From NCBI RefSeq assembly GCF_014636865.1, contig NZ_BMER01000007.1, positions 192,921-256,920 of the forward strand: a stretch of 64,000 nt of DNA, in the 5' to 3' direction. A model generated the notes under the pieces. The model was not told the DNA's origin, did not search any database, and worked only from the letters and a program-made list of their open reading frames with translations. The first letter of the stretch is position 1, and every line of letters starts with the position of its first letter. The stretch comes from Parapedobacter pyrenivorans. GTDB lineage: Bacteria > Bacteroidota > Bacteroidia > Sphingobacteriales > Sphingobacteriaceae. A program made the translations under genes and the position numbers. Positions 35,012-42,993 of this stretch are shown one piece after another.

Positions 35012-35674
35012 CTACATATTGATATAGTTCATCAGCTGGTCATAGCGATCACGGGAATTGTCGCGGCTCTTTTCGGTATTGTAGGTTGTTTTGACCGTGT
35101 AGTCATGCCTCAGAAATGCAGCAACGACGGATGAGATGTCCGCTTTGTTGACTTTAATCGTGACTTCCAGGCGGGAGGAATCCGAAAACATCTGTACATA
35201 GGAGTTCAGTATCTGGGTGTTTTCCGATTCCACGATATGGGCAATATGTGACAGCGCATTGTCGCGGTTGCCTATTTCCAGCACAATGATTCCACCAGGG
35301 TGATGGATGGACATGGTCTCACTCAATGCATCGATCAAATCAAGGGGGGTGATTGCACCCAGATAGGCATGCTCATTGTCCAGCACCGGCAGCAAATCAA
35401 GCTGGTGAATTTGAAAGACCAGCATTGCATCATAAATGTGTTGAGCATCATGGAGCTGTACCTGCTCGTAGGCGATACCTGCCTGTTGGATCGGTTCATC
35501 CATATGATCACGCCCCGAAAGCGCCTCATAGGTAATCAGTCCGAGTAAAACGTCATCCTTCACCACAGGCAGATGGGCTAATCGGAGATCGGCCATCTTA
35601 TCCAAGATTTTGCGTTTGCTGTCCGTCGGACTTATCGCGTAATTTTGTGCTGTTATGATCTGGCCTACATTCAT
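35012..35674 (-). CDS. CBS-domain protein (AcuB-like)
   Basis: A 220-residue cytoplasmic protein. Two CBS domains fill the first ~125 residues (SPTDSKRKILDKMADLRLAH, DAQHIYDAMLVFQIHQLDLL), and a C-terminal ACT-like segment follows (GGIIVLEIGNRDNALSHIAH). CBS pairs bind adenosyl nucleotides; ACT domains bind small effectors. The ATG at 35674 is chosen over a GTG at 35686 because the strong AAGGAGG (35686-35692) is spaced 11 bases from the ATG and would overlap the GTG. It heads the seven-gene block nadK-porG-uppS-bamA-ompH-ompH; the link to NAD kinase suggests energy sensing, which is inference. Confidence 0.88.
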   Translation of the reverse strand: MNVGQIITAQNYAISPTDSKRKILDKMADLRLAHLPVVKDDVLLGLITYEALSGRDHMDEPIQQAGIAYEQVQLHDAQHIYDAMLVFQIHQLDLLPVLDNEHAYLGAITPLDLIDALSETMSIHHPGGIIVLEIGNRDNALSHIAHIVESENTQILNSYVQMFSDSSRLEVTIKVNKADISSVVAAFLRHDYTVKTTYNTEKSRDNSRDRYDQLMNYINM

Positions 35675-35685
35675 GGTTTTATTCA

Positions 35686-35692
35686 CCTCCTT
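35686..35692 (-). promoter_or_regulatory. Strong Shine-Dalgarno of the CBS gene
   Basis: AAGGAGG on the minus strand, 11 bases before the ATG at 35674. Such perfect sites are uncommon in Bacteroidota, and it decides the start against the upstream GTG. Confidence 0.7.
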
Positions 35693-35698
35693 AATCCA

Positions 35699-35727
35699 TT
35701 AAACGAATAAAACAAGCAATCGTTTAA
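35699..35727. repeat. Inverted repeat in the leader of the CBS-nadK operon
   Basis: TTAAACGA (35699-35706) and TCGTTTAA (35720-35727) form an 8-bp hairpin or operator just upstream of the Shine-Dalgarno. A second inverted repeat, AATCCATA (35732-35739) and TATGGATT (35763-35770), flanks the -7 box. Confidence 0.45.
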
Positions 35728-35746
35728 CAGGAATCCATATCCTTGC

Positions 35747-35754
35747 CAAAAATA
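35747..35754 (-). promoter_or_regulatory. -7 promoter element of the envelope gene block
   Basis: TATTTTTG on the minus strand, a perfect TAnnTTTG match; a TTG lies 17 bases upstream at 35772-35774. Transcription would start near 35740 and give a leader of about 65 bases with a hairpin. Confidence 0.5.
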
Positions 35755-35865
35755 GACGCTTTTATGGATTTCAACGACTAATTTAGTTTTTTTTTCTCAT
35801 GACGGCGGTTTTTTCTGACTTAAAACCGTAATAAAACAAACGACTGACAATACCGGAACTTTTAC

Positions 35866-35873
35866 TACTTTTG
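35866..35873 (+). promoter_or_regulatory. -7 promoter element for the lipid acyltransferase pair
   Basis: TACTTTTG matches TAnnTTTG perfectly, 52 bases before the acyltransferase ATG. No clear -33 box. Confidence 0.45.
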
Positions 35874-35924
35874 GCTGCTAATCATCTCCTCCGATAGGGC
35901 GATACTGCGGGAGGCGATCATCGC

Positions 35925-36764
35925 ATGGTAAAGACAGTTTTGGAAAATAAGGATAAATACATCGTCATCAGGGAGGTCATCCGGAAGAAGAACCCGCAAC
36001 TGCTACGATGGATGCCACGGTTTGTGTTGCGTTACATTGAGCGGGTGGTACATGAAGACGATATCAACCAGGTGATGGATCATATCGGCCACTTGCATGG
36101 GTTGGCATTTGTGGATGCACTGATTGACGAGCTGGGCGTCATTGTCGAACTGAAGGGCGAAGAAAACATACCCCGCGAAGGCGGCGTGATTTTTGCGTCT
36201 AACCATCCACTGGGTGGGCTGGATGGCGTTGCTTTCATGCACGCACTGGGCAGGTACCGGCAAGATATCAAGTTTATCGTCAACGATATCCTGATGAACA
36301 TCAAGAATCTCCAACCGCTATTTGTGGGCGTGAATAAACATGGCACACAGGGGCGCCAGGGGATGAAACAGATCGAGGAAGCCTACGCGCAGGACCAAGC
36401 ATTGCTGGTTTTTCCAGCAGGATTGGTGTCGCGCAAGCGAAAAGGAAAAATCGAAGACCTGGAGTGGAAAAAAAGTTTCATCGGTAAAGCAAAAAAATAC
36501 CGAAAAGACATTGTACCTGTCTACATTGACGGCAGAAATTCCGCCTTTTTTTATAATTTCGCTCGTTTCAGAGAATCGATAGGCATAAAAACCAATGTCG
36601 AAATGTTTTACCTCGCGGATGAAATGTTTGCGCAGAAAAACAAAAAAGTAACTATCTGTGTAGGAAAACCAATTTCTTATACTTATTTTGACGGCTCCAA
36701 AAGTGAAAAGGAATGGGCTGAGGAGATTAAACAAACGGTATACGACTTAGCGCCAGAAAACTAA
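35925..36764 (+). CDS. Lysophospholipid-type O-acyltransferase (PlsC fold, GlsA/OlsA-like)
   Basis: A 279-residue acyltransferase. The catalytic His and Asp are in ASNHPLGGLDGVAF (H94, D100), where the spacing is HX5D instead of the classic HX4D, and the substrate-binding FPAG is present (LLVFPAGLVSRKRKG). Its partner gene, 4 bases downstream, is an N-acyltransferase, so the pair probably makes a diacylated amino-acid lipid: first an N-acylated glycine or ornithine, then O-acylation by this enzyme. The Bacteroides glsB/glsA pair is the model. It begins with a good ribosome-binding site (GGGAGGCG). Confidence 0.85.
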   Translation: MVKTVLENKDKYIVIREVIRKKNPQLLRWMPRFVLRYIERVVHEDDINQVMDHIGHLHGLAFVDALIDELGVIVELKGEENIPREGGVIFASNHPLGGLDGVAFMHALGRYRQDIKFIVNDILMNIKNLQPLFVGVNKHGTQGRQGMKQIEEAYAQDQALLVFPAGLVSRKRKGKIEDLEWKKSFIGKAKKYRKDIVPVYIDGRNSAFFYNFARFRESIGIKTNVEMFYLADEMFAQKNKKVTICVGKPISYTYFDGSKSEKEWAEEIKQTVYDLAPEN

Positions 36765-36768
36765 TTAT

Positions 36769-37734
36769 ATGCAAGAGATAATAGCACCCGTTGACCCAAA
36801 TATCATAAAAGAGGAGCTTGCCCAAGAGGCGTTTGTCCGTTACACCAATAATGGGAATAATGAGATTTACCTGGTTAACCACCGTAGTGCACCCCATACC
36901 GTAAAGGAAATCGGGAGACTGAGGGAGCTAACTTTCCGTTCAGCCGGAGGCGGCACAGGTTTGGCGTTGGATCTCGATGACAACGATATGGGTACCGATG
37001 CCTACGACCAGCTGATTGCATGGAATCCCGAAGATGAGGAAATTATTGCCGGATACCGATTAATCAAATGCAAAGATGTGGGCGTAAACAGCCACGGCGA
37101 AATTAATTTATCCACAGCACACTATTTCCATTTTTCGCCAAAGTTCATCGCTGATTACCTACCCTACACAATAGAGCTGGGTCGGTCTTTCGTACAACCG
37201 AAATACCAGCCAGGCAAGGACAACCGCAAAGGTCTGTTTTCGCTGGATAACCTCTGGGACGGATTGGGGGCTGTGGTGAAGCTCAACCCGGATGTCAAGT
37301 ACTTGTTTGGCAAAGTGACGATGTATCCCCACTATAATCGGGAAGCCAGGGATTTGCTGATTTATTTTATGCATCACTATTTTCCAGATAGCGAACAATT
37401 GGTCTGGCCCATTAAGCCCCTGCACTATTTTGGAGACGTGGCCCCCTTCCGTGAAGTTTTCGGCGGACTGTCTTATAAAGATGGCTATAAAGCATTAAAC
37501 AGCAGGGTGCGGGCCTTGGGCGAAAACATTCCGCCATTGATCAATACCTATATGAACCTATCCTCCACCATGAAGACATTTGGCACTGCCGTAAATGATG
37601 AATTCGGAACGGTGGAAGAGACGGGTATCATGATCACCATTGACGACATCTTTGAAAGCAAGAAAGAGCGTCACATCTCCACCTTCGAGCGCGATAGGGA
37701 ATTGGGGAGTAGGCACCTAACCTCCGACCAATAG
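36769..37734 (+). CDS. GNAT-type N-acyltransferase for amino-acid lipids (GlsB/OlsB-like)
   Basis: A 321-residue protein of the Acetyltransf_5 (hemolysin-like/OlsB) family. Motifs include VKEIGRLRELTFRSAGGGTG, DAYDQLIAWNP and the acyl-CoA/ACP-binding region YTIELGRSFVQPKYQ. OlsB/GlsB enzymes transfer a 3-hydroxy-acyl chain from ACP to the amino group of ornithine or glycine, making the lyso-lipid that the preceding gene's product completes. Glycine is favoured in Bacteroidota, but the sequence alone cannot decide. Its 3' end overlaps the convergent yqeY-like gene by 18 bases. Confidence 0.88.
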   Translation: MQEIIAPVDPNIIKEELAQEAFVRYTNNGNNEIYLVNHRSAPHTVKEIGRLRELTFRSAGGGTGLALDLDDNDMGTDAYDQLIAWNPEDEEIIAGYRLIKCKDVGVNSHGEINLSTAHYFHFSPKFIADYLPYTIELGRSFVQPKYQPGKDNRKGLFSLDNLWDGLGAVVKLNPDVKYLFGKVTMYPHYNREARDLLIYFMHHYFPDSEQLVWPIKPLHYFGDVAPFREVFGGLSYKDGYKALNSRVRALGENIPPLINTYMNLSSTMKTFGTAVNDEFGTVEETGIMITIDDIFESKKERHISTFERDRELGSRHLTSDQ

Positions 37735-38172
37735 CGCTTTGGCTATTTCGGAGATGGTTTTGCCATCGGCCTTTCCGGCGAGTTTCTGGTTTGCAGGCCC
37801 CATGACCTTGCCCATATCTTTTGGGCCCGTAGCACCTGTTTCCGTGATAACTTGTTTAACGATGCGTTCAATATCCTCACGGCTGAGCTGGGCAGGTAGG
37901 AAGCTTTCTATCACAGCAAGTTCTTCTACCTCGATTTGATAGAGGTCATCGCGGTTTTGCTGCTGATATACCGATGCTGATTCCCGGCGTTGCTTGGCCA
38001 GTTTTTGTAATACAGCGATCTCGGTATCTTCCGTTAGCACCTCGGTAGGCCCCTTTTCGGTTTTGGCGAGCAAAATGGCTGCCTTGATGGCCCGGAGGCC
38101 TCGTAACCGGACACTGTCCTTGGCCAGCATGGCCGATTTGATCTCTTGGTCTATTTTATCTTGTAAAGCCAT
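37717..38172 (-). CDS. GatB/YqeY domain protein
   Basis: A 151-residue all-helical protein that consists of the YqeY domain alone, starting MALQDKIDQEIKSAMLAKDS and carrying the conserved LRAIKAAILLAKTEKG and the C-terminal DMGKVMGPANQKLAGKADGK. The domain is the tRNA-binding tail of the amidotransferase subunit GatB; stand-alone copies are common in bacteria, but their role is unclear, probably tRNA-related. It is soluble, and convergent with the lipid gene. Confidence 0.92.
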   Translation of the reverse strand: MALQDKIDQEIKSAMLAKDSVRLRGLRAIKAAILLAKTEKGPTEVLTEDTEIAVLQKLAKQRRESASVYQQQNRDDLYQIEVEELAVIESFLPAQLSREDIERIVKQVITETGATGPKDMGKVMGPANQKLAGKADGKTISEIAKALLVGG

Positions 38173-38222
38173 TCGACGTGTTGTTTTTGGAATGCAAAGG
38201 TAGCAATTTACTATATTTTTTG

Positions 38223-38230
38223 TACTTTTG
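38223..38230 (+). promoter_or_regulatory. -7 promoter element for the small membrane-protein gene
   Basis: TACTTTTG is a perfect TAnnTTTG match, 20 bases before the ATG at 38251. No -33 box at the standard distance. Confidence 0.45.
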
Positions 38231-38250
38231 ACGGCAAATTGTTAACTCAC

Positions 38251-38469
38251 ATGGCAACATCATTAGAAAATAGAACATCCCGCAAGACCGAGAACAACGC
38301 AAACCAGACAAATTATTATGTCACCTTGACCATTGCCGTAGCCATCGGACTAGTAGGTACGTTTTTGCGGTTCGTCCAGGATTCATTCCTGTTTTCCGCG
38401 GTATCGAATATTTTGCTGGCCATTGGTTGGCTTATCGTATTCCGCGTGGTCTTCCGGATTATGAAGTAG
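38251..38469 (+). CDS. Small two-span membrane protein of unknown function
   Basis: A 72-residue protein with a polar N-terminal tail (MATSLENRTSRKTENNANQ) and two hydrophobic helices (VTLTIAVAIGLVGTFLRF and FSAVSNILLAIGWLIVF) joined by a short loop, ending RIMK. It resembles small conserved Bacteroidota membrane proteins without assigned role. The ATG at 38251 is preferred over a TTG four codons upstream. It has its own promoter box and converges on the CBS gene. Confidence 0.7.
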   Translation: MATSLENRTSRKTENNANQTNYYVTLTIAVAIGLVGTFLRFVQDSFLFSAVSNILLAIGWLIVFRVVFRIMK

Positions 38470-38472
38470 TTG

Positions 38473-38901
38473 CTAACTATTGATATAGCTTTCCAATTGG
38501 CTGATGGTCTGCTGTTGGTCCTCGATGATGTATTTCACCAGGTCACCGATGGACAGCATTCCGATGACCGTTCCATTTTCCATCACAGGCAGGTGCCTGA
38601 AATGCCTGTTCGTCATGAGTTGCATGCACTGGTCAATCGCTTCATCCTGCGTGATCGTGTGCGGCTCGGTTGTCATCACTTCGTGCATCAGCGTGTCCTT
38701 CGAAGATTTTCCCTTCAGGATGATTTTGCGGGCATAGTCCCGTTCGGTGAAGATTCCCATCAGCCGGTCGTGTTCGATGACTAATAATGCACTGATGTTT
38801 TTTTCCATCATGATTTGCAATGCGTCGAATACGGAAATATCTTGCGTTACCGAATAGACGACGGCCGGTTTGTTTTTGAGAATGTGCTTGACGGTCTTCA
38901 T
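38473..38901 (-). CDS. CBS-domain pair protein
   Basis: A 142-residue protein that is just two CBS motifs (MKTVKHILKNKPAVVYSVTQ and EVMTTEPHTITQDEAIDQCM) followed by a short tail. The nucleotide-binding hallmark GIFTERDYARK is present. Such stand-alone proteins bind AMP, ATP or related nucleotides and are thought to sense energy state. It differs from the CBS-ACT protein at 35 kb. The 3' end lies 4 bases from the convergent small membrane-protein gene. Confidence 0.9.
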   Translation of the reverse strand: MKTVKHILKNKPAVVYSVTQDISVFDALQIMMEKNISALLVIEHDRLMGIFTERDYARKIILKGKSSKDTLMHEVMTTEPHTITQDEAIDQCMQLMTNRHFRHLPVMENGTVIGMLSIGDLVKYIIEDQQQTISQLESYINS

Positions 38902-39028
38902 GATAGTTGCTTTATGTGTTCAATCGCTGTGTTAGTCAGCGCACTGGATGCATGAATACGTAAACGGCAAATAAGAATTACAATTGGGTGCTTTGCTAAC
39001 TACACGATAAAGATAATAATAATCCCAC

Positions 39029-39066
39029 AAAAAAACCTGACAATTTCAAAACTGTCAGGTTTTTTT
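39029..39066. terminator. Rho-independent terminator, bidirectional
   Basis: ACCTGACA (39035-39042) pairs with TGTCAGGT (39053-39060) around a 10-base loop, with six or more A on the left and six T on the right. It ends the membrane-protein transcript on the minus strand and separates it from the CBS gene. Confidence 0.82.
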
Positions 39067-39086
39067 GTTCGGGGATACCGATAGGT

Positions 39087-39521
39087 TTATCCCACCAGGC
39101 CTTTGGGCCATACCTGCCAGGGGATACGGGAAAGGATGATTACCAATGCAAGGAGGTAAAAAGCCAATATGGTACCATTCTGTTTTTTGGGTATGGTCAG
39201 CCTTTTAGCCCTTGAATAGCCAACGGTGATGAGCACAATGGCGATCAACATCATCAATGGATGTTCGAGAAAGTAAAGGCGGGCCGTGCTGATTTTCATG
39301 GCTTCGCCCGAAGCACCTTTGATGCCCAGCGGTGACACGAAGTAGATAATCAGGCCCACCACGAATTGCACATGCGCACATATAAGCCCCAAGAGCGCCA
39401 TCTTCCGGTTGTAGCCCTTGTTCTGCAAATATGCGAAAAGCACGTAGAGAATGGAAATGATTAACCCCGCTAACAATACATAGGCCAGCGTGGAGTGTAG
39501 GTGTTTGAATCCGGTGTACAT
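39087..39521 (-). CDS. Four-helix membrane protein, cytochrome-b-like
   Basis: A 144-residue inner-membrane protein with four helices: LHSTLAYVLLAGLIISILYV, MALLGLICAHVQFVVGLIIY, EHPLMMLIAIVLITVGY and TILAFYLLALVIIL. Conserved His occur in helix 1 (H8, H10 region), helix 2 (H51 region) and helix 3, which could ligate heme, as in cytochrome b561-like or CopD-like folds, but I cannot confirm this. It follows the SprT-like gene by 13 bases and precedes a terminator, so the two form a short operon. Confidence 0.72.
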   Translation of the reverse strand: MYTGFKHLHSTLAYVLLAGLIISILYVLFAYLQNKGYNRKMALLGLICAHVQFVVGLIIYFVSPLGIKGASGEAMKISTARLYFLEHPLMMLIAIVLITVGYSRAKRLTIPKKQNGTILAFYLLALVIILSRIPWQVWPKGLVG

Positions 39522-39534
39522 AGTTGTTTGTTAT

Positions 39535-40173
39535 TTAGTAAGTTGTTGAGTCTGTTGTCTTATCCGCTAGTACCGTCACTTCCGCTATCGGACTGAAAAG
39601 GTATACCCGTTGCGTTTTTACTTCAATACAACGGTACCGTTTTCTTATTTTTTCCCTTTTCTGAAAAACCCGGCCGTTTTTTAGGGTAAATATCGTGTTT
39701 TCAGGCAACTGCTCCACGGTATGTGCCAGGTTGTTTTCGGCATCATACCGTTTCAATACCCTAAACAGCTGCAGGTCCGTACAGCTGGAAGCAGCGGGAT
39801 TATTCAGGTACGTGATGACTGCCCGTTGAATATCATCGGGGAAGGTACCCGACTGGACAAAGGGTAGCATAAGCTGCCTGAAATTGTTTTTCCATTCGGC
39901 CCCATGCGGTTTTACTCGGCTTTTATGGGCATTCCATGTTTTGAGGTGGGCAAATTCATGCACCGTGGTAATCAGGAATGCATACGGATTGAGGTTATGA
40001 TTTACGGAGATACGATGTCCGTTTTCGGCATATGGCGGCCGGTAATCACCGAATTTCGATGTGCGGCTCCGGCTTATCCGGAAAACGCACCCGCTGTCGT
40101 TGATCCACCTTGAAATGATCGGCGCAGCCGGGGCGGGCATGTATTTACGCAACTGTACACTGTAGTCCTGCAT
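39535..40173 (-). CDS. SprT-like zinc metallopeptidase domain protein
   Basis: A 212-residue soluble protein. The zinc-binding helix HEFAH is at 72-76 (TTVHEFAHLKTW), and the third ligand is probably H90 in VKPHGAEWKNNF, the SprT/Wss1 arrangement. SprT-like domains in eukaryotes (SPRTN) cut DNA-protein crosslinks; the bacterial role is not known. The C-terminal half (from about residue 150) is a basic beta-rich module (VFQKREKIRKRYRCIEVKTQ). There is no signal peptide. It is the first gene of a two-gene unit with the membrane protein. Confidence 0.85.
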   Translation of the reverse strand: MQDYSVQLRKYMPAPAAPIISRWINDSGCVFRISRSRTSKFGDYRPPYAENGHRISVNHNLNPYAFLITTVHEFAHLKTWNAHKSRVKPHGAEWKNNFRQLMLPFVQSGTFPDDIQRAVITYLNNPAASSCTDLQLFRVLKRYDAENNLAHTVEQLPENTIFTLKNGRVFQKREKIRKRYRCIEVKTQRVYLFSPIAEVTVLADKTTDSTTY

Positions 40174-40226
40174 TGATGCAAACTTAACACAAAGGGGGCA
40201 TTATTCATAACGTCAAATAAAACTAC

Positions 40227-41165
40227 CTATCGCGCTGCATTCCGGATGATCGTTACAAAGCCCTTGGATGTCTGCCAGTGGCCGTTGTGGAGCCGCAATT
40301 CGAACACATAATAATACGTACCATCACCGAGATTGCTGCCGTTCCAGTCGCCCTTATAAGGAACTGCTTTGTACACCTCATTACCCCACCGATTGAAGAC
40401 GAAAAGCCGGTTTTCAGGAAAGGCGTCCAGTCCATCGATTCGGAAATAATCGTTTACACCATCTCCGTTCGGCGTAAAGATGTTCGGGACTTTCAGCGCG
40501 ATTACCTCCACCAAGGCCACCGCTTCGTTGTCTGCGGGGTTGCTGTCGGGCAGGCTGCTGGTTACCACGGCAAGCTGCGATGCCGATCCTTGGCCTTGCG
40601 CCCTTACGCTGACAGTCAGTGATTCGGATTGGCCGGGGATGATGTCTCCCAATTCCCAGGTCAGTTGGCGCGTAGCCGGGTTATAGCTCGTCTGGCCCAT
40701 AGGATTACCCAGAATAGCCTCATATGCCACCTGCTGGGGCAGTGTGGCCGTGACGACAACCCCGTTGGCTGTGTGACTGCCATTGTTCACAGCCATCAGT
40801 TGGTAGCTGAAAACCTCACCGATGAATACCGTAGGCCGGTCAGGTTCGTTACGGATACGCATGTCGACGTGTACGGGCTCGCCGCCCGGGTCGACGATGA
40901 CCTCCACCGGATCGGACAGGTCGGAATTGCAGGTGTTGCCTAAGCCGATTACGGTGTAAGTGCCGGCTTCGGAAGCGATGATAATGGCATCATGGGAGCC
41001 GTTGATGGGTGCGCCATTGTGGAACCACAAATAGCTGATTGCACCCGTGGATGCAGCCGTTAAGGTTACCGAACTACCTTCGACAATATGCACAGTTTGT
41101 TCTTGCGCCTGACTTCTAGAAGCCAGTACACAAACAAACCAAATAAGGAGATAGCTTTTGTTCAT
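40227..41165 (-). CDS. Secreted Ig-like protein with gliding-motility type C-terminal sorting domain (T9SS substrate)
   Basis: A 312-residue exported protein, translated from the ATG at 41165, which opens directly into the signal peptide (NKSYLLIWFVCVLASRSQAQ). The order is an Ig-like domain (about 25-100), a DUF11-type repeat in the middle (NPADNEAVALVEV), and a gliding-motility C-terminal domain (PNIFTPNGDGVNDYFRIDG, FVFNRWGNEVYKA, GDGTYYYVFEL), which directs secretion by the type IX system and cell-surface attachment. It is the last of three consecutive secreted genes and the only one with this domain. Confidence 0.92.
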   Translation of the reverse strand: MNKSYLLIWFVCVLASRSQAQEQTVHIVEGSSVTLTAASTGAISYLWFHNGAPINGSHDAIIIASEAGTYTVIGLGNTCNSDLSDPVEVIVDPGGEPVHVDMRIRNEPDRPTVFIGEVFSYQLMAVNNGSHTANGVVVTATLPQQVAYEAILGNPMGQTSYNPATRQLTWELGDIIPGQSESLTVSVRAQGQGSASQLAVVTSSLPDSNPADNEAVALVEVIALKVPNIFTPNGDGVNDYFRIDGLDAFPENRLFVFNRWGNEVYKAVPYKGDWNGSNLGDGTYYYVFELRLHNGHWQTSKGFVTIIRNAAR

Positions 41166-41280
41166 GAACCCCGGTAAATCGTTGGCTACATTCGCTTTAA
41201 AAAAACGTGCTGTATGGGTAATCACCGCCCATCAAATTAGTTTCATTGACGGGCGGCGAATATCCGATCGTTATTTTTGT

Positions 41281-41973
41281 CTACAGTGTTTCACCCGTAG
41301 CCCCACCGCCGATTGTAATGGTCGGTGTGCCTGGTTTTTCTAGAACCGTAATGTCATTTTCACCGACTTGTGAGCAATAAGCCAAACCACCAACCAAATA
41401 GCCGGCTTTTAGTCGGTATGTCGTCGTCGTATTGGCAGGGATTGAAGGATCTGGGGTATAGGTCGCGGCAGTTGCTCCGGCGATTGCTGTTTCGGTGGTC
41501 CCGTCAAACGTATACCATTGATAGGCGTAATCTGTAAACGCATCATCCGTTGTGATATCGGCCGTAAACTCTTGATCGGCAGCGTCTTCTATACAGTAGT
41601 CTTCGGCAATGAAGTTCACGGTAAGGGTTTGCAATACATATACCGGAACTTCCACCCATTCAGATTCGCAAATTTGTGGGTTACCCGCATCGCCGACCGT
41701 CGCAATGTAGTAGTAGCCATTATCCAATTCGGCAGCTGGAATCGTTGTGCCTCCTGTTAATACCAGTGTTTCTTCCGGTGTCGCATTTCCCGAGGTCGTA
41801 CTGTACCGTACTACCCATTCCGTGCCTGTGGGAGCCGCTCCCAAGTTTAAATCGGTTCCTTCGCAAAATAATTCTACACCCGCAGTGGTCGGTGTCTGTG
41901 CGTTGACGGAGAGTAAATTTAATGTCAACAGCATTGCGGTCGTCATCGTCAGAATTTTAATCGTAGTTTTCAT
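41281..41973 (-). CDS. Secreted Ig-like repeat protein without sorting domain
   Basis: A 230-residue exported protein with a signal peptide ending LLSVNAQ. It holds two Ig-like units: the first with an ELDNGYYYIATVGD strand and the second with DYAYQWYTFDGTTETAIAG and TTTYRLKAGYLV, plus paired cysteines. It ends suddenly after the domain linker VLEKPGTPTITIGGG, just where another Ig domain would begin in larger adhesins. There is no T9SS C-terminal domain, so it may be secreted by another route, stay periplasmic, or form a complex with the downstream protein. Confidence 0.75.
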   Translation of the reverse strand: MKTTIKILTMTTAMLLTLNLLSVNAQTPTTAGVELFCEGTDLNLGAAPTGTEWVVRYSTTSGNATPEETLVLTGGTTIPAAELDNGYYYIATVGDAGNPQICESEWVEVPVYVLQTLTVNFIAEDYCIEDAADQEFTADITTDDAFTDYAYQWYTFDGTTETAIAGATAATYTPDPSIPANTTTTYRLKAGYLVGGLAYCSQVGENDITVLEKPGTPTITIGGGATGETL

Positions 41974-42009
41974 AATGTGTTAGTTTTTATTTGTTTTTTC
42001 GATAATATA

Positions 42010-42891
42010 TTAGTGTTGTGAATTCGGGTGAATATTTAATGTCGGTGCGGGTGGCCTTGAGCTCACTGACACATTGATTTCTGTACGAGCAGATGGGTAT
42101 ATGTCGTTTTCTCGCGCTTCGAGCCAATATGATCCCGCTGGCAGGTCAGATGGGACGGTAAGCGTAGCTGAATTTGTGGGAGGTGCGGCTTCGGTTCCAC
42201 CAGTCTGCGCAGAAAATAATCGATAAGTATATGGGGTTCCATTTTCGATATGGAAATTCGAAATAATCGCCTCACCCGACTGACCCTCACACAGAATGAT
42301 TTCGTTATTTTGAAGTTCAGGAGGTTTGATGTAGAAGGCGTAGTAGTAGTTAGCCGTAAGTACTCCACCTAACGTTGTATTTACCTCAAGTCGTACGCCG
42401 TCATATGCTAATCCGTTCGAAGGTATGATTGCTGTCGCGATTTGCGGACCGCCAAGTAAATTCAATAGATTAAGGAGCTGTGTACCACTGTAGCTTGGCG
42501 CGACCGGAGAGGTTCGTCCTCCATTTGTACGTTGGACGGAAATACCCCCTAGCAAATTTAATAGCGAACTGGTACTGCCAAACTTGAGAATCACAGGGGA
42601 ATTGTTGGTGGGTTTAGGATCGCCAAATTGCAGATTTTGGTTGGCTGTAATTGCGCCTAAGGCACCTAATGTCACGGAGAGTGTCGAGTAATTTAACGTG
42701 TCGTTATCAACAGCTCTAGCTTGGTTTGTTACTTGGGATAATATAACAAGCAGTTGTTGTGTGGGACTCGACTGCTGCGTAACCGCATACACCCGTTGTC
42801 CATACCCCTCCTGTACCGCGCCGAGCAGCAAAGCACACACCACGAAAAAACGTAAGGACGTTATGAAGGCAGATGTAGCGTAAGGGTACAT
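42010..42891 (-). CDS. Secreted adhesin-like protein, N-terminal module type
   Basis: A 293-residue exported protein with a signal peptide to about residue 31 (VQEGYGQ). The first ~190 residues match the module found at the N-terminus of large Bacteroidota adhesins (RVYAVTQQS, VDNDTLNYSTLSVTLGALG); the rest is an Ig-like unit (YTYRLFSAQTGGTE, SYWLEARENDIYP). It ends directly after the linker SSRPPAPTLNIHP, so it looks like the detached first part of a longer protein. The two genes downstream encode Ig units and the sorting domain. A TAACTTTG promoter box lies 95 bases upstream. Confidence 0.75.
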   Translation of the reverse strand: MYPYATSAFITSLRFFVVCALLLGAVQEGYGQRVYAVTQQSSPTQQLLVILSQVTNQARAVDNDTLNYSTLSVTLGALGAITANQNLQFGDPKPTNNSPVILKFGSTSSLLNLLGGISVQRTNGGRTSPVAPSYSGTQLLNLLNLLGGPQIATAIIPSNGLAYDGVRLEVNTTLGGVLTANYYYAFYIKPPELQNNEIILCEGQSGEAIISNFHIENGTPYTYRLFSAQTGGTEAAPPTNSATLTVPSDLPAGSYWLEARENDIYPSARTEINVSVSSRPPAPTLNIHPNSQH

Positions 42892-42985
42892 ATCAATTCA
42901 TAGGCTGTGGTAGAAAATATGCTATAGTTATCCCTAAAAAGCAGGTTTAAGCATTGTTTTTCACGTGTTCAAATTAGTTGCACTA

Positions 42986-42993
42986 CAAAGTTA
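42986..42993 (-). promoter_or_regulatory. -7 promoter element for the secreted Ig-protein genes
   Basis: TAACTTTG on the minus strand, a perfect TAnnTTTG match 95 bases before the start of the first secreted gene. No clear -33 box. Confidence 0.45.

Noticed and set aside
40227-42891. Frameshifts that broke one adhesin gene into three
   Set aside because: Each of the three genes has its own signal peptide and the gaps hold no continuing domain, so they are more likely separate genes; resequencing would settle it.
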